The translations under genes and the position numbers were made by a program. This document shows positions 1-5,256 of a stretch of DNA of 7,263 bases, piece after piece. Where the stretch lies: assembly GCA_026389655.1 (NCBI GenBank), contig JAPLHL010000503.1, forward strand, positions 1 to 7,263, given 5' to 3'. This DNA comes from Chloroflexota bacterium (lineage in GTDB: Bacteria; Chloroflexota; Dehalococcoidia; GIF9; UBA5629). The notes under the pieces were generated by a model. It was not told the origin of the DNA and did no database searches. It saw only the letters and a list, made by a program, of their open reading frames with translations. The first letter of the stretch is position 1; every line of letters starts with the position of its first letter.

Positions 1-6
1 ATCGAA

Positions 7-270
7 TTATTTACGTAACCCCAGCTTGCCGATGAGGACCCTGTAGCGATTGATGTCTTCCCTGCTTAAATAAGCCAACAGCCGCCTGCGCCTCCCGATT
101 AGCTTGAGGAGAGATCGACGTGTATGTTGATCATGAGCATGCTCTTTCAAATGCCCGGAAAGCTGGTTAATCCTTTCGGTAAGAACCGCAATCTGAACAT
201 CAGCAGAGCCAGTATCATTCTCATGAATCGCATAGCTCTTCATTATTACTGCTTTCTTTTCTGTGTCCAA
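7..270 (-). CDS. rpsO: Ribosomal protein S15
   Basis: Small-subunit protein that binds the central domain of 16S rRNA early in 30S assembly. The 87-residue product matches the family length (about 88-89) and shows its hallmarks: an N-terminal DTEKK segment, then [19 protein letters not shown], the [19 protein letters not shown] helices, the basic GRRRRLL turn and the C-terminal IGKLGLRK. An upstream reading frame runs on to 330, but those residues do not resemble S15. The TTG at 270-268 is preceded by AGGAG eight bases upstream and puts the protein start exactly where the family begins, so I choose it. It is transcribed on the minus strand from its own promoter. The next gene downstream lies outside the window (pnp is the usual neighbour, which cannot be seen here). 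Identification is secure. Confidence 0.97.
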   Translation of the reverse strand: MDTEKKAVIMKSYAIHENDTGSADVQIAVLTERINQLSGHLKEHAHDQHTRRSLLKLIGRRRRLLAYLSREDINRYRVLIGKLGLRK

Positions 271-278
271 TGCCTTTA

Positions 279-283
279 CTCCT
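279..283 (-). promoter_or_regulatory. Ribosome binding site that fixes the rpsO TTG start
   Basis: AGGAG on the minus strand, eight bases before the TTG at 270. No other start codon nearby has such a site, so it decides in favour of the non-ATG start of rpsO. Confidence 0.85.
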
Positions 284-301
284 AAATATATATAACGCAA
301 A

Positions 302-310
302 ATTATAGCA
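302..310 (-). promoter_or_regulatory. Extended -10 promoter of rpsO
   Basis: On the minus strand the sequence reads TGC TATAAT, a perfect -10 hexamer with the TGn extension. No good -35 box is present 17 bases upstream (ATGCAA at best), which extended -10 promoters tolerate. The inferred start point near 295 would give a leader of roughly 25 nt carrying only the ribosome binding site, too short for the structured S15 autoregulatory leaders known in other bacteria. Confidence 0.7.
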
Positions 311-334
311 TAGCACGACAAGCATTGCATTCCC

Positions 335-386
335 GCTGGGTGATTAGCCCCCTAAAGTCTTTATCTCTGGGGTATAACCACCCGGC
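335..386. repeat. Imperfect inverted repeat between vapC and rpsO
   Basis: Arms GCTGGGTG (335-342) and CACCCGGC (379-386) pair over eight positions with one T-G pair. Inside them, after an A/C mismatch, TTA pairs with TAA. After a 2x2 mismatch, CCCC (348-351) pairs with GGGG (369-372). The loop is about 17 nt. There is no T-run after either arm, so it is not a standard intrinsic terminator. It lies downstream of vapC and just upstream of the rpsO promoter, so it could end toxin-antitoxin transcription or stabilise a 3' end. No function can be assigned. Confidence 0.45.
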
Positions 387-421
387 CTTTCCTGGATACG
401 GTCGAAGTGTACATCAGTGTG

Positions 422-856
422 TCAAGCTATTTTCCACTGGTCGATAGGTATCACTTGGCAGCCTAGTGTGCGCCCCTGGTGCCGCGGGTTGGCGGTTACC
501 AGCGGGCACGTATTTTCGATTGCTGCGATGGCATAGCAGGCATCATATTCCGTGATGCCCGCCTTTCGCGCAAGACGAACAGCCTCACGAATACGCTTCC
601 CACTTGCAGCGAAAACCGATAGGTTCAGATCATACATTGCGGTAATCGATTCCTCCAAAAGGTCAATCGAGATGGTTTTCTTGTGTACCAGAGCGCTCGA
701 GACCTCATGGAAAAAGAGGTCCGGTACTATAAGGATGATATCCTCGTCCGCATGCGCCCTCATTATTGCCCTGGCCTGAGGTACATGGGCTTCGCCTATG
801 CCGCTAAACCACTTTACACCTACAGAAGCATCCAGCACTAATGTCTGTCGCGCCAT
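422..856 (-). CDS. vapC: PIN-domain ribonuclease toxin (VapC family)
   Basis: Predicted Mg-dependent endoribonuclease toxin of a type II toxin-antitoxin pair. The 144-residue PIN domain has the expected acidic residues: Asp9 in LVLDASV, Glu51 in FFHEVSSAL and Asp105 in TEYDACYAIAA. The C-terminal PLVTANPRH has Asn123 where many members have Asp. Start choice: the ATG at 856-854 has GGAGG seven bases upstream and begins the canonical MxxxLVLDAS strand. A longer frame to 883 adds residues with no family match. The gene overlaps the end of the antitoxin gene by 19 nt, indicating translational coupling. In this family the toxin is held inactive by the partner encoded just upstream. The family call is firm; the RNA target is unknown (VapCs often cut tRNA or rRNA loops). 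Confidence 0.92.
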   Translation of the reverse strand: MARQTLVLDASVGVKWFSGIGEAHVPQARAIMRAHADEDIILIVPDLFFHEVSSALVHKKTISIDLLEESITAMYDLNLSVFAASGKRIREAVRLARKAGITEYDACYAIAAIENTCPLVTANPRHQGRTLGCQVIPIDQWKIA

Positions 857-1086
857 TTCAGTACCTCCGCAGTGGCGTCCCACGGCCCGATTTTCTCTGC
901 TATCCTGGTGATCCGGTCTGCCGCCCGGCGCCGTCGCTCCAGCTCCTTTTCTTCTTCCTTCTCCTGAATGTAGTGCTCCACCGCTCGGGTCAGAAAAGCG
1001 CTACGTGAAGTTTTGGTATCGCGGGCCGCTTCATCCAGCTTCTCAAGGACAGCTTTAGAAATAGACACATTAATCTTAACTACCAT
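838..1086 (-). CDS. Ribbon-helix-helix antitoxin of the VapC pair
   Basis: Predicted antitoxin and autorepressor of 82 residues. The N-terminus has the ribbon-helix-helix layout: a basic beta strand MVVKINVSIS (1-10), helix A around residues 11-22 (VLEKLDEAA) and helix B from TSRSAFLTRAVEHYI (26-40). Two such chains form the DNA-binding dimer. Residues 41-60 are very highly charged (QEKEEEKELERRRR) and probably form the linker to a toxin-wrapping tail ending in EVLKWRDRH. The ATG at 1086 has GGAG six bases upstream and starts right at the strand; an upstream TTG at 1101 is less likely. It is the first gene of the pair and overlaps vapC by 19 nt. It presumably represses its own promoter (see the palindrome at 1119-1128). 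Confidence 0.9.
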   Translation of the reverse strand: MVVKINVSISKAVLEKLDEAARDTKTSRSAFLTRAVEHYIQEKEEEKELERRRRAADRITRIAEKIGPWDATAEVLKWRDRH

Positions 1087-1113
1087 TTGTCTCTCCAGCA
1101 ATTATCTCTATTT

Positions 1114-1143
1114 ATTATATACCGGTATTGAAAGGCTGGACAA
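1114..1143 (-). promoter_or_regulatory. Promoter of the antitoxin-vapC operon
   Basis: On the minus strand TTGTCC (1143-1138, four of six consensus bases) is followed after 18 bp by a perfect TATAAT (1119-1114). The hexamer ends 27 bp before the antitoxin ATG, leaving a leader of about 20 nt that contains the GGAG site. Spacing and position fit a sigma-70-type promoter well. Confidence 0.75.
1119..1128. promoter_or_regulatory. Palindrome in the vapBC promoter, likely antitoxin operator
   Basis: ATACCGGTAT is a perfect 10-bp palindrome lying in the spacer and touching the -10 box. Ribbon-helix-helix antitoxins usually bind short palindromes at this position to repress their operon. Assignment as the operator is inference from position and symmetry. 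Confidence 0.5.
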
Positions 1144-1173
1144 ACTGAAGCAATGCATGCCCTGTCCCCGGAC

Positions 1174-1205
1174 ATCTCAATCCACGCACCCACACGGGGT
1201 GCGAC
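1174..1205 (-). CRISPR. Solitary type I-C-like CRISPR repeat (no array)
   Basis: Read on the minus strand, the 32 nt begin GTCGCACCCCGTGTGGGTGC and end GTGGATTGAGAT. This matches, from memory, the common type I-C repeat (GTCGCACCCC...GTGGATTGAAAC), with differences only at two positions of the 3' end (GAGAT versus GAAAC). The internal stem CGCACCC/GGGTGCG around a short CGTGT loop is intact. No second copy, spacer ladder, leader or cas gene is present in the window. A degenerate 3' end is typical of the leader-distal last repeat, so a relic of a lost array is the simplest reading. It sits between the broken hicA and the vapBC promoter, with its 3' side facing the promoter. Confidence 0.75.
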
Positions 1206-1267
1206 ATTTATAAGATTATTGAATATACATAGATATGGAGAATCCCAAAAGGGAGATAGCGGAAAAT

Positions 1268-1465
1268 TTAAGCCTTCGTCTTAGGTATAGAAATGTCCAA
1301 TTGCCGGCATATTTTTCTGGCCAAAATAATTTCTATTTCCAGATGACGGGGCACGGCTGCAAGATGTCCATTCTCAGAGTTCAAGAAAATTGTATGCCGG
1401 GAACCTTCTCTATGGCGAATGCATCCTTATTTTCGAAGGTGCCTGATTAAGTCGCGTCGTTTCAA
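1268..1465 (-). pseudogene. hicA: hicA mRNA-interferase toxin, broken by a nonsense codon
   Basis: Reading from a TTG at 1465, six bases after the hicB stop codon, the frame gives KRRDLIRHLRK, then TAA at 1429-1427 (codon 13), then GCIRHREGSRHTIF, NSENGHLAAVPRH and LARKICRQLDI, ending at TAA 1270-1268. Both sides of the stop match the HicA family in the same frame: N-terminal RRDLIRHL, the catalytic His in GSRH (codon 24), the PRHxEI strand and the C-terminal ARKIC helix. The family usually has NGC or a similar GC turn where this reads stop-GC, so one substitution or small change has put a stop in an otherwise complete 65-codon gene. No downstream start restores more than a fragment. The intact product would bind double-stranded RNA and cleave mRNA, held in check by HicB. 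An assembly error is the main alternative. Confidence 0.82.
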
Positions 1466-1468
1466 AAA

Positions 1469-1687
1469 CTAAACCCGAACTTGTATTAGTTTCTTAATAA
1501 TTTTTCCAGATGTCCCTTTAGCTCTGAGTTCGCTCTGGCTTTCCAATATAAGTTGTATCGCTTCTTGCAAATTTTCCTGGACTTCCTTAATTGTCTTGCC
1601 CTGGCTGAAAGCTCCCGGGACCTCGTCTACCCATCCAATATACCATTTATCTCGTTTCTCAATGGTTGCTTCAAATATCCGGTCCAC
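1469..1687 (-). CDS. hicB: HicB-family antitoxin
   Basis: A 72-residue HicB-like protein. The degenerate RNase-H-like fold is visible: FEATIEKRDKWYIGWVDEVP (5-24), the GAFSQGKT turn (25-32) and the helix IKEVQENLQEAIQLILE (33-49). The basic tail (GKIIKKLIQVRV) is short and there is no C-terminal HTH or RHH DNA-binding domain, as in the minimal members of the family. The start is GTG at 1687-1685, with AGGGAG seven bases upstream. The partner toxin gene follows immediately but is interrupted, so this gene is now in effect an orphan antitoxin. Orphans can persist neutrally or neutralise a related HicA elsewhere in the genome. Confidence 0.88.
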   Translation of the reverse strand: MDRIFEATIEKRDKWYIGWVDEVPGAFSQGKTIKEVQENLQEAIQLILESQSELRAKGTSGKIIKKLIQVRV

Positions 1688-1737
1688 TCTGTATCTCCCT
1701 GTGTAAATACTAATATGCTATCTATCTTGCAATCATA

Positions 1738-1743
1738 ATTATA
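1738..1743 (-). promoter_or_regulatory. Possible -10 box for hicB-hicA
   Basis: A perfect TATAAT on the minus strand about 50 bp upstream of the hicB GTG, overlapping the small palindrome ATAATTAT (1735-1742). No convincing -35 element is present 16-18 bp upstream. The region is AT-rich, so a chance match is possible. Confidence 0.35.
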
Positions 1744-1780
1744 CTATTAAGAGAGCGCTGAATATTACGCAACTACCCAT

Positions 1781-1809
1781 TTTAGCCCCCGCGCGGGTTA
1801 GGGTATAAT
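1781..1809 (+). promoter_or_regulatory. Promoter of the dnaX-ybaB-recR-recO operon, apparently leaderless
   Basis: TATAAT at 1804-1809 lies only nine bases before the dnaX ATG at 1819, with a weak -35 candidate TTTAGC (1781-1786) at 17-bp spacing. Transcription starting about seven bases after the -10 would begin at or one to three bases before the ATG. No ribosome binding site precedes the ATG. The spacer contains the perfect palindrome CCCGCGCGGG (1788-1797), a possible protein-binding site. Confidence 0.6.
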
Positions 1810-1818
1810 TAGTGCACT

Positions 1819-3513
1819 ATGACTTCCCAGGTTTTTTATCGTAAATGGCGTCCACAGACATTCAACGAAGTAGCCGGCCAGGAACATGTAGTCCAGACAC
1901 TCCGCAATGCAATTAAAAGCAACCGGATTGCCCACGCCTACCTGTTCTGCGGTCCCCGCGGCAGCGGTAAAACCAGCACAGCCCGCATCCTGGCCAAGGC
2001 GGTCAATTGCCAGAGCCCTGTTGAAGGAGAGCCATGCAATACCTGCGATTCCTGCACCTCTATTAACAAGGGCAGCGCCCTGGATATCATCGAGATAGAC
2101 GAAGCCAGCAATCGCGGCATTGATGACATGAATGACCTTAAGGAGCGGATAAACTATGCGCCCAATATACTCCGCTACAAGGTCTACATAATTGACGAAG
2201 TCCACATGATAACCAGGGAAGGCGCCAACGCCTTCCTCAAAACGTTGGAAGAACCGCCTCCGCATGTAATATTTATCCTCGCCACCACTGACCCGCACAA
2301 AATAATCTCGACCATTACCTCACGTTGCCAGCGGTTCGACTTTCACAGGTTATCCAGCATCTCAGTTATATCCCGCCTTTCCCATATCTGCGAGAAGGAG
2401 GGAATCAAGCTTGACCCGGAGGCATTCAAGCTGATCGCCAAGGTTACTACCGGCAGCCTGCGCGATGCAACCAACCTGCTTGAACAACTAATTACCTATT
2501 ACGGAAACACCATTGAGCTGGCACAGGCACAGGCCATGCTTGGTATCAGCGGAGATATGCGGATACGTGAGCTGGCCAGGTATATCATTGCCAGGGATGT
2601 TTCTGCCGGCCTCAAGGTGATCAACGCGGTTGCTTGCGACGGACTGGACCTGCGGCAATTCAACCGCGAGCTGGTGGATTATCTCCGCCAACTGCTGCTG
2701 GTCAAATCCGGTTCAACTGAGACTGTGGATGCCACCGTCGACGATCTTGCTGAAATGCAGAAAACTGCGGCGAGCACCAGCCTGGACTATTTGCTGAATA
2801 CCGTCAAGCTTTTCAGCGCAGTAGATTTGCGCATGGACAGCTACTCACCTCTGCCACTTGAACTGGCCCTGGTTGAAAGTGTACTATCACAGCATTCAAA
2901 GGATAAGTCTTCAGCAAGCGACCAGCCGGGTAACGGCGGGTGGCAGACTTCCAGGCCGGCGCAAACAGCGCCAAGGTCCGTCAGACCGACTGAACAATCC
3001 CGGCCAGCCAGCCTGGTAAGCAAACCACAACGGGTTTCGGAACAATCGCTGGCAAGTTCGATACCTTTACCGGATTCGAGTGATACTGCGTCCGATCCCA
3101 TCGAACAATCCACGCTGTCTGAACCGCTCAAGATGGACGATCCGTCCGATCTGGCTTACCTTAGCGCCCATTGGAAAGACTTTATTCATTCAATGCGCGG
3201 CGAAGGTTCGCAGGGAAATCTCGACGCCCGTCTACGCCATGCCTGTGAGCCGGTGGAGATAAACGGTGACAACCTGGTGCTCGGGTTTTATCATGAGTTC
3301 CACAAGAGCTATATAGACAACCGCAAATACCTTCATCTCATCGAGAAAAAGCTGAAAGAAGTTTTCGGCCACACATACACGGTGAGCTGTGTCATGATAT
3401 CGCAGGGGCAGAAATCTGAACTCAAACCCGCCAGCAGCAACCACCTGGTTGAGGCTGCCCTGAGCATGGGAGCCAAAATCGTTGAAGAAAACACTGAAAC
3501 GGAGGAAAAATGA
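1819..3513 (+). CDS. dnaX: DNA polymerase III subunit gamma/tau
   Basis: ATPase subunit of the clamp loader, which opens the beta sliding clamp and places it on primed DNA. The 564 residues show the full AAA+ order: YRKWRPQTFNEVAGQ (7-21), Walker A GPRGSGKT (45-52), a four-cysteine zinc module (Cys64, 73, 76, 79), Walker B IIDEVHM (124-130), sensor 1 ATT near 155-157, the SRC arginine-finger motif at 168-170 and sensor 2 GSLRDA with Arg216. Domain III extends to about 355. A low-complexity Ser/Pro/Gln linker (about 355-440) follows, then a tau-like C-terminal domain. The ATG has no ribosome binding site but lies nine bases after a TATAAT. I see no strong slippery heptamer, so a separate gamma form by frameshifting is not evident. 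It is the first gene of the operon, overlapping ybaB by ATGA. Confidence 0.97.
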   Translation: MTSQVFYRKWRPQTFNEVAGQEHVVQTLRNAIKSNRIAHAYLFCGPRGSGKTSTARILAKAVNCQSPVEGEPCNTCDSCTSINKGSALDIIEIDEASNRGIDDMNDLKERINYAPNILRYKVYIIDEVHMITREGANAFLKTLEEPPPHVIFILATTDPHKIISTITSRCQRFDFHRLSSISVISRLSHICEKEGIKLDPEAFKLIAKVTTGSLRDATNLLEQLITYYGNTIELAQAQAMLGISGDMRIRELARYIIARDVSAGLKVINAVACDGLDLRQFNRELVDYLRQLLLVKSGSTETVDATVDDLAEMQKTAASTSLDYLLNTVKLFSAVDLRMDSYSPLPLELALVESVLSQHSKDKSSASDQPGNGGWQTSRPAQTAPRSVRPTEQSRPASLVSKPQRVSEQSLASSIPLPDSSDTASDPIEQSTLSEPLKMDDPSDLAYLSAHWKDFIHSMRGEGSQGNLDARLRHACEPVEINGDNLVLGFYHEFHKSYIDNRKYLHLIEKKLKEVFGHTYTVSCVMISQGQKSELKPASSNHLVEAALSMGAKIVEENTETEEK

Positions 3514-3815
3514 GTCAATTTAACCTGCGTCAGATCCAGGAGCTACAAGCCAAATTATTAAAGGCCCAGGAAGAACTTGAGCATACCAATGTCGAGGTGA
3601 CTGCCGGAGGCGGCGCCATAAAGATAGTTATTAACGGCCACCAGAAGTTTCAGTCCATCACAATTTCACCTGAGGTCGTGAACCCGGAAGACGTAGATTT
3701 CCTGCAGGACCTCGTGCTGGCTGCATGCAATGAAGCTATCCAAAAATCGCAGGAACTGGCGGCGCAGCATATGGGTAAACTCACCGGTGGAATCAAGATA
3801 CCCGGCCTGATGTAG
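3510..3815 (+). CDS. ybaB: YbaB/EbfC family nucleoid-associated protein
   Basis: A 101-residue DNA-binding protein of the family that coats and bridges DNA as a homodimer. The layout is typical: an N-terminal helix FNLRQIQELQAKLLKAQEEL (4-23), then the strand VEVTAGGGAIKIVINGHQK (28-46), the segment ITISPEVVNPEDVDFLQDLV and a C-terminal helix ending in the Gly-rich tail TGGIKIPGLM. The ATG overlaps the dnaX stop (ATGA) and has GGAGG four bases upstream, indicating coupled translation. The dnaX-ybaB-recR order is one of the most conserved small gene clusters in bacteria and supports a shared role around replication or repair, though the exact function of YbaB remains unsettled. Confidence 0.96.
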   Translation: MSQFNLRQIQELQAKLLKAQEELEHTNVEVTAGGGAIKIVINGHQKFQSITISPEVVNPEDVDFLQDLVLAACNEAIQKSQELAAQHMGKLTGGIKIPGLM

Positions 3816-3818
3816 GAG
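3815..3818 (+). promoter_or_regulatory. Ribosome binding site that fixes the recR TTG start
   Basis: GGAG begins on the last base of the ybaB stop codon (TAG, 3813-3815) and lies six bases before the TTG at 3825. It supports the TTG start of recR and coupling to ybaB translation. Confidence 0.8.
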
Positions 3819-3824
3819 ACACAT

Positions 3825-4436
3825 TTGAATCCTGATTTCCTGCCCACTGCCAAACCCATTTCAAGGCTTATAGAGGAGCTTAATAAGCTTCCGGGCATTG
3901 GTCCCAAGACCGCTCAACGCCTTGCCTACCACCTGCTGCAGGCGCCCCCCGAAAGGTCCCGCGACCTGGCGGACGCCATAGTCTCTATCAAAGAGAACCT
4001 TAAACTCTGCTCCATCTGCCTTAATATTGCCGATTCCGACCCGTGCGGCTTCTGCGCTGATGAATCCAGGGACCGCACAAAGGTCTGTGTAGTGGAAGAA
4101 CCGATCGACATCATGCCGCTCGAACGTACCAGGAAATTCCGTGGCCTCTACCATGTACTGCACGGCGTTATCTCTCCGAGCGACGGTATCAAGCCCGAAG
4201 ACCTGCATATCAGGGAGCTGCTGGACCGTCTTAGCGGCAACCCCATAACAGAAGTCATACTGGCGACCAATCCTAATGTCGAGGGGGAAGCTACGTCTAT
4301 GTATATCCAGCGCCTCATTTCGCCCCTTGGCATCAGAGTCACACGGCTGGCTCGCGGATTGCCGTTCGGCGGCGACCTCGAGTACGCCGATGATGTAACA
4401 CTCAGCCGCGCCCTTGAGGGCCGGCAAGAGATGTAA
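3825..4436 (+). CDS. recR: Recombination mediator protein RecR
   Basis: Ring-forming partner of RecO (and RecF) that helps load RecA on SSB-coated single-stranded DNA at gaps. The 203 residues match the family length. In order: a helix-hairpin-helix around LPGIGPKTAQRLAYHLL (22-38), a C4 zinc finger (Cys62, Cys65, Cys74, Cys77), a Toprim domain from about residue 86 (KVCVVEEPIDIM, then YHVLHGVISPSDGI) and the NPNVEGEATSMYI segment. The C-terminal tail GGDLEYADDVTLSRALEGR is diagnostic for RecR. The start is TTG at 3825 with GGAG six bases upstream; there is no ATG near the family N-terminus. It sits nine bases after ybaB and ten bases before recO, clearly one transcription unit. Confidence 0.97.
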   Translation: MNPDFLPTAKPISRLIEELNKLPGIGPKTAQRLAYHLLQAPPERSRDLADAIVSIKENLKLCSICLNIADSDPCGFCADESRDRTKVCVVEEPIDIMPLERTRKFRGLYHVLHGVISPSDGIKPEDLHIRELLDRLSGNPITEVILATNPNVEGEATSMYIQRLISPLGIRVTRLARGLPFGGDLEYADDVTLSRALEGRQEM

Positions 4437-4446
4437 GAGTGTCCCG

Positions 4447-5256
4447 ATGACCGCGCGGGTCTATCAGACTGAAGGCATCATCATTAAAAGGCGCAAATTC
4501 GGCGAGGCCGACCGCCTTCTTACCATATTCACCGCCGATTATGGCAAGGTCAGGGCCATCGCCAAAGGCGCCATGCGTCCCAAGAGCAAGCTGGGAGGTA
4601 ACGTTGAACTACTTACCCACAGCCAGCTCATGCTCGCCAGGGGGCGAAATCTCGATATCATCACACAAGCCCAGGCTATCGATAATTTTCTGCCCATCAG
4701 GGACAATCTCGAACTCATGTCCTGCGGCTTTTATCTCTCTGAACTCGTTGATACATTCACTGAGGAGAGTGTTGAAGACCGGGAGATGTTCGATCTCTTT
4801 CTAAACACGCTGAGGGAACTGTCGGCAGCCATGGAGGGAGCACGTATTTTACGTTATTTTGAACTGCGATTGCTCAGTCACCTCGGCTACCGGCCGCAGT
4901 TGCAGCGCTGTTCCAATTGCGGGAAACAGCTTCAGCAGGAGATCAATTACTTCAGCCCGGCGCAGGGCGGCGCATTATGCCGCGACTGCGGTTACCCTGA
5001 TATGGGTGCAAAGACACTGTCTGTAAATGCGCTCAAGGTCCTGCGTTTATGGCTGAGATGCGATTTTGAGACCGCCAAAAGGGTCAAGCTCAATAATGAT
5101 TTAACCAGGGAAATCAAGAACCTGATGCGCGAAAACGTTAAGTACGTGCTTGAAAAGCAGCTTAAATCGATCGAGTGGATGGACAAACTGGCTGCCGAAG
5201 GCGGTATAAATGGGAATACGGCTGCGAATGCTAGCGACCAACAAAGCTCACCCTAA
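4447..5256 (+). CDS. recO: DNA repair protein RecO
   Basis: Binds single-stranded DNA and SSB and works with RecR to load RecA; it can also anneal complementary strands. The 269 residues show the N-terminal OB fold (TEGIIIKRRKFGEADRLL, 8-25, then YGKVRAIAKGAMRPKSKLGG and ELLTHSQLML), a helical middle, and a zinc finger of Cys155, Cys158, Cys178 and Cys181 (CSNC ... CRDC). I choose the ATG at 4447, which begins the family-typical segment. An upstream in-frame TTG at 4414 lies inside recR and adds unmatched residues. The ribosome binding site is weak, so translation is probably coupled to recR, whose stop is ten bases upstream. The last 20 or so residues are low-complexity (Ala/Asn/Gln/Ser). 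The stop codon overlaps that of the convergent gene. Confidence 0.95.
   Translation: MTARVYQTEGIIIKRRKFGEADRLLTIFTADYGKVRAIAKGAMRPKSKLGGNVELLTHSQLMLARGRNLDIITQAQAIDNFLPIRDNLELMSCGFYLSELVDTFTEESVEDREMFDLFLNTLRELSAAMEGARILRYFELRLLSHLGYRPQLQRCSNCGKQLQQEINYFSPAQGGALCRDCGYPDMGAKTLSVNALKVLRLWLRCDFETAKRVKLNNDLTREIKNLMRENVKYVLEKQLKSIEWMDKLAAEGGINGNTAANASDQQSSP

Noticed and set aside
1235..1450. Plus-strand open frame of 71 codons
   Set aside because: It has no ribosome binding site or recognisable protein features and lies antisense to the HicA-coding frame, which explains the sequence much better.
1788..1797. CCCGCGCGGG as an intrinsic terminator
   Set aside because: The stem is a loopless 10-bp palindrome and no T-run follows. 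It is more plausibly a binding site in the dnaX promoter spacer.
1798..2298. Minus-strand open frame of 166 codons
   Set aside because: It is antisense to the conserved AAA+ core of dnaX, with no family resemblance.
3344..3352. AAAAAG run in dnaX as a programmed frameshift site for a gamma form
   Set aside because: It lacks the full A-AAA-AAG heptamer, lies near codon 512 inside the C-terminal domain rather than after domain III, and I see no adjacent stimulatory structure.
3861..4427. Minus-strand open frame of 188 codons
   Set aside because: It is entirely antisense to recR, whose domains are all present on the plus strand. Long antisense frames are common opposite codon-biased genes.
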